A DNA stretch of 64,000 nt from Lotus japonicus (Eukaryota; Streptophyta; Magnoliopsida; Fabales; Fabaceae), in NCBI RefSeq assembly GCF_012489685.1, contig NC_080042.1, forward strand, positions 42,212,066 through 42,276,065, written 5' to 3'. The translations under genes were made by a program, and so were the position numbers. Below the pieces are notes generated by a model, which was not told the DNA's origin, did not search any database, and saw only the letters and a list, made by a program, of their open reading frames with translations. Within the stretch, counting starts at the first letter, position 1, and the number at the start of each line of letters is the position of its first letter. Of this stretch, positions 29,291-40,138 are shown in pieces.

Positions 29291-29784
29291 TTGGGAATGA
29301 GAGGAAGTTTCAGAGAAGGCTTAGGGTTTCTTTACTTGGAAGAGAGAGAGAGAGTAAATGTCAAATGAAGTGAGGTGAAAGAGAGAGAAGGAAATCTTTT
29401 GGATATATTTGATTTGGAATAAGGAATGGCAGTTTTGGGTGGTGTGCAGATGGCGGTTTTCTTTTCATGAGAGGGAAACTATTAAACAATTGAGCAGTTG
29501 AGACCACGCGCGTTAAAAGTAAGAGAGATAACTGCTTCGCATTTAATGTGATGAGACCTTTCAAAGTTCACTGTTGTAGCACGTGCAAGAGTAATGATGC
29601 ATTGAACTAAACAATGTCTTTGCCAGCTGTTAACCAAACGATATAGATTTCCTGAGAGCAACTTCATTGAACGGAGAGTTGTTGATCGATTTGATCTACT
29701 GGTTGAACAGTGAGGAGACAGAACAGTGCGGATGTTCTTCGAAGAACGAAACCTGCAAAATAGAAACCTTTGTTTCCATACCTT
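29291..29784 (-). other. Pol-to-env spacer of element C
   Basis: About 490 bases between the RNase H stop and the env-like ATG. It contains a GA repeat (gagagagagagag near 29342) and no ORF of note. Element B has a comparable 440-base spacer, and E has at least 236 bases. Confidence 0.6.
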
Positions 29785-32700
29785 TTATTGAGCAGAGTGC
29801 ATATTTATCCTTGTTCTTAGATCTGAGAATCTGCCTTCTAAAAGAGGTTTCGTGAGTATGTCAGCAAGTTGATCTTCTGTGTGTATATGAGATATATCAA
29901 TGTTTCCCTTTGCCACAAGATCTCTAATGAAATGATGTTTGATCTCAATGTGCTTTGTTCTTGAATGCTGAACTGGATTCTTGGCAATATTGATGGCACT
30001 TGTGTTATCACATAAAAGAGGTATCTTGTTTTCATGAATGTTGTAATCCTCAAGTTGATGCTTTATCCATAGGAGTTGTGTACAACAAGAACTTGCTGCC
30101 ACATATTCAGCTTCAGCAGTGGATAAGGAAATAGTGCTTTGACGTTTACTTGTCCAGGATACTAAACAGTTTCCCAGAAAGTGACATCCTCCACTAGTGC
30201 TTTTCCGTTCAACTCGATCACCAGCATAATCCGCATCACAAAATCCTTTCAACCTGAAATCTTCACCTTTCTCATATAATAGACCAAGATTAGCAGTACC
30301 AATTAAATATCTAAAGATTCGCTTAACAGCACTAAGATGAGATTGTTGTGGGTTTACCTGAAACCTTGCACATAGACAAACACTAAACATTATGTCTGGT
30401 CTGCTGGACGTTAAATAAAGAAGTGAACCAATCGTCCCTCTGTACGATGTTGGGTCAACTAGTGAGCTTTCATCACTTTTGTCCAGAACAGTGTTGGGAT
30501 ACATAGGAGTACTCATCTCATTTGACTTGTGCATGTTGTATTTCTTGAGCATATCCTTTATGTACTTGGACTGATGTATGAAGATCTTGTCTTTCTCTTG
30601 CTTGATTTGAAGTCCCAGAAAGAATTTCAGTTCTCCCATCATACTCATTTCAAATTCACTTTGCATGAGAGTAGAAAATTCTTTACACAGTTTATCGCTA
30701 GTTGCACCGAAGATGATATCATCAACATACAATTGTACAAGGATGTAGTCGTCCTTCAATTGCTTCCTGAAGAGGGTGTTGTCAATCTTTCCTCTTGAAA
30801 AACCATTCTTCATGAGAAAGTAGCTTAGACGATCATACCAAGCCCTTGGGGCTTGTTTTAAACCGTACAGAGCTTTCTTCAACCTGTACACGTAGTCTGG
30901 AGTGGATGGTTCTTCAAAGCCTGGAGGTTGCTTCACATAGACTTCCTCTTCAATTACTCCGTTCAGAAAGGCGCTTTTGACATCCATTTGATATAGCTTG
31001 ATGGAATGTTGACATGCAAAAGCTAGGAGTATCCTTATTGCTTCAATTCTTGCAACTGGTGCGAACGTTTCAGTGTAGTCAATTCCTTCTTGTTGGTTGT
31101 AACCTTGTGCTACTAGTCTCGCTTTGTTTCTAGTGACTTTCCCATTTTCATCCATCTTGTTTCTGAAGACCCATTTAGTACCAATGATAGATTTTCCAGT
31201 TGGTCTTGGAACTAGGGTCCATACTTGACTTCTTTCAAATTGATTTAGTTCTTCTTGCATAGCCAGAATCCATCCTTCATCTTGTAGAGCCTCTTCAACG
31301 TTCTTTGGTTCAATCTCTGAGATGAATGCGCTGTTTGATTCTTCTCTGAATGCTGATCTGGTCTTTACTCTTTCTGATACACTTCCAATGATTTGCTCTG
31401 GTGGATGATCACTTCAGTACTTCCACTCCTTTGGAAGTGAGATTCCGCTTGAAGTCATGACTTGGTCGGACTGTTCAGGAATAGTACCAGGAGGTGACGG
31501 AGATTGATCTTCATGAACTGATTCTGATGGTTGAGCTCTTGTTGTGTCGTCATCTGCTTCATCATGATCTGATAGGTCTAGATTGAGAAAATCTCTTTCT
31601 AAACGATCAACGGCCTTGATTGAACTATCATCGAACTTGACATTGATAGATTCTTCAACAACTTTTGTTCTTGAGTTGTAAACTCTATAGGCTTTGGAGT
31701 GAGAAGAATATCCAAGGAGAATTCCTTGATCAGACTTATTGTCAAATTTTCCGATGTTGTCCTTGGTGTTGAGAATGTAACACTTGCATCCAAATGGATG
31801 AAAGTACGATACAGTTGGCTTTCTATCTTTCCATAGTTCATATGGAGTCTTTTTCAACATGGGTCGCATAGATATTCTATTCTGAATGTAGCATGCAGTT
31901 TCAATAGCTTCAGCCCAGAAATACTTTGGTAGGGAAGTTTCACTGAGCATTGTCCTTGCCATTTCTTGAAGTGATCTGTTCTTCCGTTCAGCTACACCGT
32001 TTTGCTGTGGTGTCCTTGGAGCTGAGAACTGATGGCTGATACCTTCTTGTGCACAGAATTTTTCAAAATCTTCATTCACAAACTCTCCTCCTCTGTCACT
32101 GCGAATGGCTGTGATGCAGTAGCCCTTTTCATTTTGAACTCTTTTGCTGAAGATCTTGAATGCTTGGAATGTTTCATCCTTGCTTCTTAGGAAGTAGACC
32201 CAACAGAATCTTGTGTAGTCATCGATAATGACAAAACAAAATCTTTTTCCAGAAACACTAGCTACCCTAGTGGGACCAAACAAATCCATATGTAAGAGGT
32301 CCAGAGGTTTGCTAGTACTGACAAAGTTTTTAGCACGACATGAGGTACGATGTTGTTTGCTTTGAGTACATGCAGAACATGTAGCATCAGATTTAATAGA
32401 TAGTTTTGGCAAACCACGTACTAAGTCATTACTTATGATTTTATTAATGGTCCTTAAGGATGCATGCCCTAGCTTCCTATGCCAAAGCCATGTATTATCC
32501 TCTGATGATACTAGACAAGTTACATTTTGATTTGCTAGGTTTTCCAAGTTCGTCTTATATAGATTCCCTTGTCTCTGAGCTTCAAAGATGATTTTGTCAT
32601 CGGAATCAGTAACACTACACTTCACTTTATTAAAGGAAACAGTGAACCCACTATCACATAATTGACTTATGCTAAGTAGATTATGTTTTAACCCTTCAAC

Positions 32701-32916
32701 TAATAAGACATTATTAATTACTGGAAGAGGTTCCTTACCAACAGTACCTTCTCCAACAATGAATCCTTTTTTATTTCCACCAAAGGTTACAAATCCACCA
32801 TCAGATCTAACTTGAATCTTGGGGAACATAGACTTTTCTCCCGTCATATGACGCGAGCATCCACTGTCCAGGTACCATTGTTGGCGTTTCCTTCGTTCTG
32901 TTAAGTAAATCTGCAA
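29785..32916 (-). pseudogene. pol: Element C pol: protease, integrase, RT, RNase H; one nonsense codon
   Basis: One reading frame of over 1,000 codons with all copia pol domains in order: protease (WYLDSGCSRHMTGEK), HHCC finger (WHRKLGHASL then CSACTQSKQ), integrase core Asp/Asp/Glu (VIIDDYTRFCWV, IRSDRGGEF, NGVAERKNRS), RT ([29 protein letters not shown]), and RNase H ([47 protein letters not shown]). The only break seen is a TGA at 31414-31416 between integrase and RT, compatible with CGA to TGA. The protease frame is +1 relative to gag, overlapping it at 32807-32916, the same arrangement as in element B. Confidence 0.9.
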
Positions 32917-34570
32917 CAGGAATTATTGATTTCTTAGGTACCCAGATTTTCTTGGGTCCTATAGGGTTAGTTGCACGCTTGGGAGGAATCTTCTTCTCAT
33001 AGAAGATTTTCTTTCCTTCCCTTTCTATTGAACAGTTCACAACAAATTTAGATTCACTATCAATAGAAGAAGTAAACGATATATCAGACATAGTTTCATT
33101 AGACGGTTCACTGCTGTCAAAACCCAGACCACTTTTATCATATAAGTCTCTACTGTTTCCACATAGTTTAACTAAGTTGTCATGCCCTATTGTGAAAGTA
33201 GATAAATCATCAATCAAAACTTTGATTCTTTTCTTTAAAGCAGATACTTCCATTGTGGAGTCTTGTTTCTTTAAAAACTCATTTTCATGAATAATGGAAT
33301 CTTTTTCTTTTAAAACTTTCTCATGTTCTTTTTGCAACTTGGAAAACTGTTTCTTCAGGTTCTTGTATTTTTCAGATAAAGGGTAAGAATGTTCAAGCAG
33401 TTCATTAAACTCTTCTTCAAGGTTTTCAGATCTTACCTCATCATCTTCATCATCATCTGATCCATCTACTGAAGCCATGAGAGCGAATAGAGATTCTTCA
33501 TCTTCTTCTTCCTCGTCATCTTCAGAGTTGTTTTCAGAATCATCCCAGCCAGTTACTAGAGCTTTCTTCTTCTTGTAGAATGGTTTCCTGACATGCTTTT
33601 TAGCTAGTCTAGGACAGTCTGGTTTGATGTGACCTGGCTTTTTGCATTCGAAACATGTAATGTTGCTTTTGTCTGCAGTTGAGGTGCTTTCACCTTTGTG
33701 TGGAAAGGATTTCTTTTTCTGACTTGATTCTCTTTTGTTGTCCTTCTTCAGGCCTTTTCCTCTTTGTTTTTTGATCCACATCTTTTTGAACTTTCTGTTG
33801 AACAGTGCTTGCTCATCATCGGACAGTTCTTCTGAGGAATCTTCTTCATCAGACATTTCTTTCGTCTGACTGTTTTTGGAGATGTTAGCTTTGAAGGCGA
33901 TGCTTTTCTGCTTCTTTAGGCTTTCATCTTGAGAAAGTTCAATCTCATGAACCTTCAGAGATCCCAGGAGATCTTCAAGTTTTAGTGTGCTAAGATCTCT
34001 TGCTTCTTGGATAGCAGTAACTTTGGGTCTCCATCTTTTAGGAAGGCACCTCAGTATTTTTGTGATTTGATCAATGTGTGCGTATGTGCGATCGAGATTT
34101 CGAAGACCATTGATAATGGTTTGAAATCTTGCGAACATTTCATCAATGGTTTCATTTTCCTTCATTTTGAAGGTTTCATATTCAGCCACTAGTAAACTTA
34201 CTTTGGCTTGACGTACATTTGCTGTACCTTCATAGGCAAGCCCTAGAGCTTCCCATACTTCTTTGGCAGTTGCGAGTCCATCAACTTTGTCCAACTGAGC
34301 TTTGCTTAAGGCACATAAGAGAAATAGTTTTGCCTTTGAATTGAGTTGATAGTCTTTGCGTTGAGCTTCTGTCAGCTGATCTTTCTTGATGGGTTCACCA
34401 GCATCATCTTTATAGACGATGTTGCCATTTTCAATGATATCCCACAACTTGTAGCTTGAGGATTCTATGAAAAGTTGCATGTGCGTCTTCCAGTAGGGAT
34501 ATTCGGTTCCATCAAAGAAAGGAGGCTTGTTGGTGGATGAGCCCGTAGCAATAGCTTGATCTTCTGCCAT
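32807..34570 (-). CDS. gag: Element C gag
   Basis: A 587-codon frame from the ATG at 34570 (MAEDQAIATGSSTNKPPFFD). Copia-type gag region (FFDGTEYPYWKTHMQLFIES, TIDEMFARFQTIINGLRNL), basic stretch, intact CCHC knuckle near residue 305 (CFECKKPGHIKPDC), then a very acidic block (NNSEDDEEEEDEES) and a coiled-coil-like segment (EKYKNLKKQFSKLQKEHEKV). It ends in the 110-base overlap with pol. The leader between ATG and primer-binding site is 45 bases. This is the best preserved gag in the window. Confidence 0.9.
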   Translation of the reverse strand: MAEDQAIATGSSTNKPPFFDGTEYPYWKTHMQLFIESSSYKLWDIIENGNIVYKDDAGEPIKKDQLTEAQRKDYQLNSKAKLFLLCALSKAQLDKVDGLATAKEVWEALGLAYEGTANVRQAKVSLLVAEYETFKMKENETIDEMFARFQTIINGLRNLDRTYAHIDQITKILRCLPKRWRPKVTAIQEARDLSTLKLEDLLGSLKVHEIELSQDESLKKQKSIAFKANISKNSQTKEMSDEEDSSEELSDDEQALFNRKFKKMWIKKQRGKGLKKDNKRESSQKKKSFPHKGESTSTADKSNITCFECKKPGHIKPDCPRLAKKHVRKPFYKKKKALVTGWDDSENNSEDDEEEEDEESLFALMASVDGSDDDEDDEVRSENLEEEFNELLEHSYPLSEKYKNLKKQFSKLQKEHEKVLKEKDSIIHENEFLKKQDSTMEVSALKKRIKVLIDDLSTFTIGHDNLVKLCGNSRDLYDKSGLGFDSSEPSNETMSDISFTSSIDSESKFVVNCSIEREGKKIFYEKKIPPKRATNPIGPKKIWVPKKSIIPVADLLNRTKETPTMVPGQWMLASYDGRKVYVPQDSS

Positions 34571-34615
34571 GGATCTTTACTCTACACCTGTTAAGATGTT
34601 AGTTCTAGAGCCTAA

Positions 34616-34627
34616 GCTCTGATGCCA
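34616..34627 (-). promoter_or_regulatory. Primer-binding site next to the small LTR
   Basis: Plus-strand gctctgatgcca is the complement of TGGCATCAGAGC, one mismatch from the tRNA-Met-complementary TGGTATCAGAGC. It lies two bases inside the 139-bp LTR (34630) and just upstream of C's gag, which is how the TRIM LTR comes to occupy a 5' LTR position. Confidence 0.85.
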
Positions 34628-34629
34628 CT

Positions 34630-34768
34630 TGTAGGATCACGCGCTTACCACTACGCCAAAACCAATTGGTGTTAGTGAGGGCGCAACGTTATTTCTTATA
34701 GCGTAGCAGACAGCGCCCCGTTTCAAATGCTACCTGCAGGCAGGATGTTGGCCCACCTGGACCCAACA
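34630..34768 (-). repeat. 139-bp TRIM-like LTR, 5' copy of composite C
   Basis: Same as 12899-13037 with two transitions. The TSD caacc follows at 34769-34773. On the minus strand its last bases contain GGCGTAGTGGTAAGCGCG, which resembles a tRNA A-box arm. Confidence 0.9.
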
Positions 34769-34773
34769 CAACC

Positions 34774-35039
34774 AACCATCCACAGGAGATTCCCACACGT
34801 CTCCCTCCAACTGTCACCCCTTTTCTATAAGTACCATGTTCCTTTACCATCTGCCACTATCGAAATCTCCACTTCTTGCACACTTATTTTATTCTCAAGA
34901 ACTCCTCAGAAAATCGCCACTCCAGCGCCACTGCTCTTCATCCCTTCGGATTTTTCCTGCTCAAATTCCAACTTGCTCCTCTTCTTTCATTCCTTTTCCG
35001 AGAAATGTCTCCCAAGCGCCATACTCGAAACTCTTACCG
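34774..35039 (+). other. Continuation of the split Tat-associated region
   Basis: The right-hand continuation of 12658-12893 (see there). CT-rich, with TATA-like ttctataagtacc at 34822 and an ORF start MSPKRHTRNSYR at 35007 that loses coding character near 35090, where LTR-like sequence takes over. Confidence 0.4.
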
Positions 35040-35435
35040 AAACTCCACCTCGACCCCCCACCCCTGGAGGATTCCCCCTCGGCGAGGAGGAGGTCATAGC
35101 CTTATGGTTCATAATTGGACTGGGCGAGACCCTAGGGTCCCTCGCCCAGGAGCACCAGCTTAGGGCGACGAGCGGACCCGGGACTTGGGCCTCCTCCTAG
35201 AGGCCCAACTGGCCCATTAGGAAGGGTTAGAGGCGCCAAGCCCAACTCCACATCTATAAATAGGGGATGAATACCAATTGTAAGAGACTCTTGGCTCATT
35301 TGAGAAATAACAAGATTGAAATTCCGTTACTTTCTCTCTCTAAAGCGGTTACGCTCTCATTCTCTCTAGGAATCTCACATCACGCTCCTTACACTCTAGG
35401 TACTATACCTCATCTCAATGTTCATGGATAGAACA
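35040..35435 (+). repeat. Tat-type gypsy LTR, 3' portion, plus orientation
   Basis: Contains a TATA box (tataaata, 35255-35262), cttggctcatttgaga, ctctctctaaagcggttacg and ctctaggtactatacctcat, and ends gatagaaca at 35435 directly before a primer-binding site. The true 5' boundary is uncertain because the sequence to the left belongs to the split region. Confidence 0.75.
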
Positions 35436-35437
35436 TT

Positions 35438-35455
35438 TGGCGCCGTCTGTGGGGA
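35438..35455 (+). promoter_or_regulatory. Primer-binding site of the Tat-type gypsy element
   Basis: tggcgccgtctgtgggga starts two bases after the LTR end. This motif is typical of Tat-lineage plant gypsy elements. Confidence 0.8.
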
Positions 35456-35578
35456 CTGGTAGATTTCGATTCCCGGACTATGTGGATTCTGATTTGGCTG
35501 AAAGAAGTTCGATTTTTCGTGCAATTCACTTTGGTTTCTTGATTTTCAGTTAAATTCTTGATTCGCTAGTGACACTTG

Positions 35579-36037
35579 ATGGAAGCGCAACATCGACGAA
35601 GTAAAAGAAGGATGAAACACGCGCGTGATTCGCGTCGCGCGTATGGAAGGCGGCGTGGTGAGGAAGCGGAATCCTCAGTCTCCTTGTTGGAACCTTCAGG
35701 AGAAGGACCGCCATCACCTCAGCCGTTGGACGCTCACAAGGATTGGAGGTGGCTGATTCGCGACGTCAATAGTCGCCTGAAGCAGCAGGACACGGAGGTC
35801 CGAAGGGCGAATACAGCAGCAGAGCTTTGGACATTGCAGAGGAAAAGCTATTGGAAATCCTCGAGGGAGTGGAAGAATTCGTCTCCAAAAGAAAAGCTGG
35901 CGTGCTTGGACAGATCGTGCGAAGCAGAGAATCTCCGGGAACCGCAAGCGACGCGAATGAGCGGCAAACCGGGAGGTGAATGGTGCGCCTATCACCAGGC
36001 CATGGGCCACGTCACAGAGGAATGCCGCACGTTGTAG
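35579..36037 (+). pseudogene. gag: Tat-type gag remnant
   Basis: The ATG at 35579 opens an Arg-rich N-terminus (MEAQHRRSKRRMKHARDSRR). The sequence then passes quickly to the C-terminal zinc-knuckle-like end (WCAYHQAMGHVTEECRTL), so most of the central gag domain is deleted. An in-frame TAG at 36035-36037 follows, where CAG is expected, since the protease-RT frame continues in the same phase. Together with the pol below, this is a broken gag-pol. Confidence 0.75.
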
Positions 36038-37944
36038 CGCGAGGTGAGAAAGCTGATTGCGGCAAGAGAACCTTTTAAAACACAGGGCGGTTATGCTTTG
36101 ATACCTAAAGGAGTAAACACGATAGCTGGAGGGTTTGGAGGAGGAGGAGTCACTAGTGCAGCTAGAAAGCGCTACGCCAGGGCGGTGAACGCAGTCATAG
36201 AGGTTCTTTTCGGCTTTGCACACCCAGACATTACCTTTTTATCCGATGACTTCTTCGGAGTAAAGCCGCATCTGGACGATCCAATTGTAATCCTCCTTCG
36301 CGTCAACAAACTCAATGTACAACGAGTACTTTTGGATCAAGGGAGTTCAGCGGACATCATTTACGGCGGAGCGTTTGATCGGCTCGGTTTGAATGAAGGA
36401 GACCTCACTCCTTATGCAGGGACTTTGGTGGGATTTGCGGGCGAGCAAGTATGGGTGAGAGGCGTCCTTGACCTTGACACCACATTTGGCGAGCGAGAGA
36501 ACGCTAAGACGCTGAAGGTGAAATACTTAATCCTAGGAGCGGAGGGATCTTACAACATGATAATTGGCATAAACACCTTAAACCGACTGTGCGCCGTGAT
36601 CTCGACGGCACATTTGGCGGTTAAATATCCTTTGCCAAATGGACGAATTGGGAGAGTTGCTGTGGACCAGAAGACTGCAAGGGAGTGCTACTGCAACGCG
36701 GTAGATCGGTACAATAAAAGGAGCACCTCGGTAGGACACCGATGCAATGAGGTCGAGGCGCCGGAAGAAAACCTAGATCCAAGGGGCGAAGGGCTAGTCA
36801 ATAGGTCCATGCTAATCGAGGAAACCAAGGAACTGAAATTTGACGAGAAAGTGCTCAAAATAGGGACTAGACTGACTGAGGTCCAAGAACAGAGATTATC
36901 AAAGCTGTTGGGCGAGAATTTGGATCTTTTTGCTTGGAGTCACAAGGACATGCCAGGAATAGACCCAGACTTCATTTGCCACAGGCTGGCGCTGAATCCA
37001 GGAATTAAACCAGTGACCCAGACACGCCGACGAATGGGCGATGAAAAGGAGAAAGCAATCCAACAAGAGGTAAACAAATTACTGGCGGCAGACTTTATCC
37101 GGGAAATTAGGTATCCTACTTGGCTGGCGAATGTGGTGATGGTAAAGAAGGCGAATGGAAAATGGCGAATGTGTGTGGACTACACAGACCTGAACAAGGC
37201 ATGTCCAAAAGATTCTTACCCATTACCAAGCATAGACAAGTTAGTGGATGGGGCGTCCGGAAATGAGCTGCTGAGTCTGATGGATGCCTATTCGGGATAT
37301 CACCAAATCAAGATGCACTCGTCGGATGAAGATAAAACGGCCTTTATGACCGCCAGGGTAAACTACTGTTATCAGACCATGCCCTTCGGACTGAAGAATG
37401 TGGGGGCGACGTATCAGCGGTTGATGGATAGGGTATTTGAGGGCCAAGTAGGAAGGAACATGGAGGTATACGTTGATGATATGATCGTAAAGTCAGTTTT
37501 GGGATCAAGCCATCACGAGGATTTAACAGAAGCTTTCGGCAGGCTCCGAAAGCATAACATGAGGCTCAATCCGGAGAAGTGTTCTTTTGGTATACAGGGC
37601 GGGAAGTTCTTAGGCTTCATGATTACGTCGAGAGGAATTGAGATCAATCCAGATAAGTGTAAGGCGATCCAGGAAATGAAAAGCCCAAGTAGTGTGAAGG
37701 AGGTGCAGCGCCAGACGGGGCGGATTGCAGCCCTATCCAGGTTTCTCCCTCATTCGGGCGAAAAATCGGCCCCGTTCTTCAAATGCCTCAAGAAGAACGC
37801 GGAATTTGAATGGAGTTCAGAGTGCGAAGAAGCCTTTAACCGCCTTAAAGAGATGTTGTCTGCACCGCCCGTTCTATCGAAGCTTGCGGGCCTTTCCCCA
37901 CCACCAGAACACAAATGAAGTTCATCCTCGTTGCGGTGGACTAC
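36038..37944 (+). pseudogene. pol: Tat-type protease and reverse transcriptase, with integrase scrap
   Basis: An open frame of 624 codons from 36044, in phase with gag. Aspartic protease region with LLDQGSSADIIY (usually D-x-G-S-S-A-D) and YNMIIGINTL. Gypsy RT follows with WRMCVDYTDLNKACPKDSYP, LMDAYSGYHQIKM and catalytic YVDDMIVKS. The frame ends soon after APPVLSKLAG at a TGA (37916-37918). The next bases, to 37944, read FILVAVDY in another frame, a typical start of the integrase core. RNase H and the integrase finger are therefore deleted at about 37890-37918, and the integrase is cut by the Athila-type LTR at 37945. Confidence 0.85.
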
Positions 37945-39326
37945 TGATGACCCTAGTTTAGTAGTGTTTTTAGGGTCATTTCTTTGTTTGTTTTAAGTCT
38001 TTTTGTTGAGTCTCATGTAGTGTTTCATGCATTCTCATGCATTTTTATCTTTCTTTGAGTCTTTACTTTGTTTTGGTAATTTTGTAGTTTTATAGGGATT
38101 TTTCTTGCATTTTAAGTAAGTTTAGGACTTGCATGATTTTCTTATGTTATTTGAGGGTCATCTTTGCTAATGAGCTCTTTGAGCTTCTGGATATTTTCCT
38201 TGGCTTGTTGGTTTTGTTTTCAGATCAGAAACTGAAGGAGAAGGAAGGCCAAGAAGCATGGAATTGAAGGAGGGGTTAAAGAGGCTTGAAGAGGAGTTAC
38301 AAAGAAGCTAAAAAGTCTTTCCAGCGAGCTTGGAGCGCCTAGGCGCTGGGAATTGGCGCCTAGGCGCTAGTTATATTTTTTGAGCCTTCTGGAATTAGCG
38401 CCTAGGCGCTGGGAATTTGCGCCTAGGCGTTGGGAACCTTCCAGAGAGCATGTTTTCAGCTGGAATTGGCGCTCAGGCGCTCTGAATTGGCGCCTGAGCG
38501 CCCAGACTCGCCTGTTTTGCCTATAAATTGGTTTTTAGACATTTCTCTTGTAACCTTTTGTCATTTTATCATATTTTCATAAGTTAGAAGAGAGGGTTTG
38601 AGTTCTGGAGCTTAAGGAGCTTTCTCTAAGCCCTATGTTTCAGGTTTCATCTTTATCTTCTTGTATGGATTTCATAGCCATGTTTGGCTAAACCCCTTTT
38701 GCTTTGGGTTCTTTGTAAGACTTAAGATGTTTTAACCTTAATTCCTATTTCTATTCATGAATCTTCTGAGTAAACCCTTGAATCCCATATCCATGCTTTA
38801 TGTTTCAAGTTAGAACATGTGCTAGCTTTATGCTTTTCTATAATAGAACGGAAGTTTGTTATAGATTAGGGACTTGTTGTGGGATTACCTCTTCTATACT
38901 TGCTACTAGGAATAGAGGAAGGGTTGGGGTTTGTTGGCCTGAATTGCATGCTTAATGCCTTTAGCAAATGTTTAGGTTATCAAGGAATTGTGCCTATCTT
39001 TTGGCTTGAGAGGATTGTCTATGCGAGGCATCGATAGATGATTGATTAGGCTAGAACATCAAGGAGAGACTCAGAGTTTTGTGGATAGAATAGGTTGATT
39101 AGAACTGAATTAGTGAAGCAAGAACCCAAGGCATGCTCACCATTGTTCTCACACACTTATATTTCAATTGCTTGTTAATTAGTCACCTAAACAATCAACC
39201 TTAAAACTGAATTTTACTCGCTTTCTTACCGTGAACTCGAGGCTTAAACTGAATTCACATTTCAATTCCCTGTGGTTCGATAAATTAAAACCGGGTAGAT
39301 TCTGTACACTTGCAGATTGACCAACA
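37945..39326 (+). mobile_element. Athila-type LTR without matching flanks
   Basis: A 1,382-bp sequence running TGATGACCCTAGTTTAGTAG to ttgaccaaca, homologous over its length to the LTRs at 56847 and 61328. It carries six GCGC palindromes (38335-38501) and a TATA box (ctataaat, 38521-38528). The flanking pentamers actac (37940-37944) and aattc (39327-39331) do not match, and flanking sequence types also differ (integrase scrap versus coiled-coil ORF). It is best read as the joint left by recombination between two elements, not a simple solo LTR. Confidence 0.85.
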
Positions 39327-39331
39327 AATTC

Positions 39332-40138
39332 TTATTCCACAACGTCTCCAAGGTCAACGCAAGCAATTTCCGGCGGATCTTCTGGACCCACCAGTCCGGT
39401 GGGGGTAACCTTCTTGAAAGCCCCCAGGAGGTCAAGGTTAGTAGTAGGATGAAGGTGCTTGACTTGAGCCTTGGCAACTAGGAAGCTGCAGATACGCTCA
39501 TTAGCTGCCGCGTGAGCAGCCTCCTTCCTTATCTGCTTCTCCAAGGCGATGGCCTGGGCATCCTTCTCAGCCAAGAGTTTGCATTTCGATTCCAAATCCG
39601 ACCGGGCCTCAACAAGTATCTTACCTTTGTCCGCCAGTCTTTCGCGCAAATCAGCAATCTCCTTGTCCTTAGCAGCAAGGGTTTCCTCCTGAGAAGCAAT
39701 GATGGCCTCCTTGGTGCGAAGGTTCTTACGGAGCTCCTCGACCTGGACTTTAAGCTTCCTCTCTTTCTCGTCCACCGCTATCTGTGCAAGCTTCGCTTCC
39801 GCGAGTTTATTTAGCATCTTCTTTGTCTTATCCACCTCAGATGCCAACTGGTTGGACAAAATGGAGCAGGTCTTGTTGGCCTGAAGGTTGATAGAATGCA
39901 GTTTTTCCACCTCCTGGAGAAGCCCTGCAATTCCGGTGAGGGGCTGAGCCTGCCAAGCCATTTGGGCGAACAGACAACCGGCGCGGAGAAGATTCGACAC
40001 AGCTTCTTGGGCAACGTCTTGCGGGTTTTGGCTGGGAACTTCCCTCAATTTTTCAAGATAAGGGTGAGAAAGCAAGAAGGAAAAAGGGTCGGTGGAAGAG
40101 CTGTTGGAAGGGTCCTTTGAGCGGTCCGAGGAAAGATT
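39332..40138 (-). pseudogene. Coiled-coil ORF fragment, copy 1
   Basis: A minus-strand frame open from about 40138 to the stop at 39332, with no ATG at its start, so it is 5'-truncated. It has SFLLSHPYLEKLREV, then long heptad-type helices (NLRTKEAIIASQEETLAAKD, KCKLLAEKDAQAIALEKQIR), ending VDLGDVVE. A relative lies at 41431-42354 in opposite orientation. The protein resembles extra ORFs that accompany Tat-type gypsy elements, judged by its neighbours and GC-rich codon use; I did not recognise a named family. Confidence 0.55.

Larger units (their letters stand above)
12899..34768 (-). mobile_element. Composite element C: TRIM LTRs enclosing a Sirevirus
   Basis: The outer ends are two 139-bp direct repeats (12899-13037 and 34630-34768) flanked by the 5-bp TSD caacc. 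Read on the minus strand, the order is: small LTR, tRNA-Met-like primer-binding site (34616-34627), gag, pol, env-like gene (interrupted by element B at 15626-27618), multiple polypurine tracts, a different 1,378-bp LTR (13124-14501), a second primer-binding site (13110-13121), about 70 bases, a polypurine tract, and the second small LTR. The usual two identical long LTRs are missing: the Sirevirus has only its 3' LTR, and its 5' LTR position is taken by the TRIM LTR. Without B the unit is about 9.9 kb. Confidence 0.8.
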
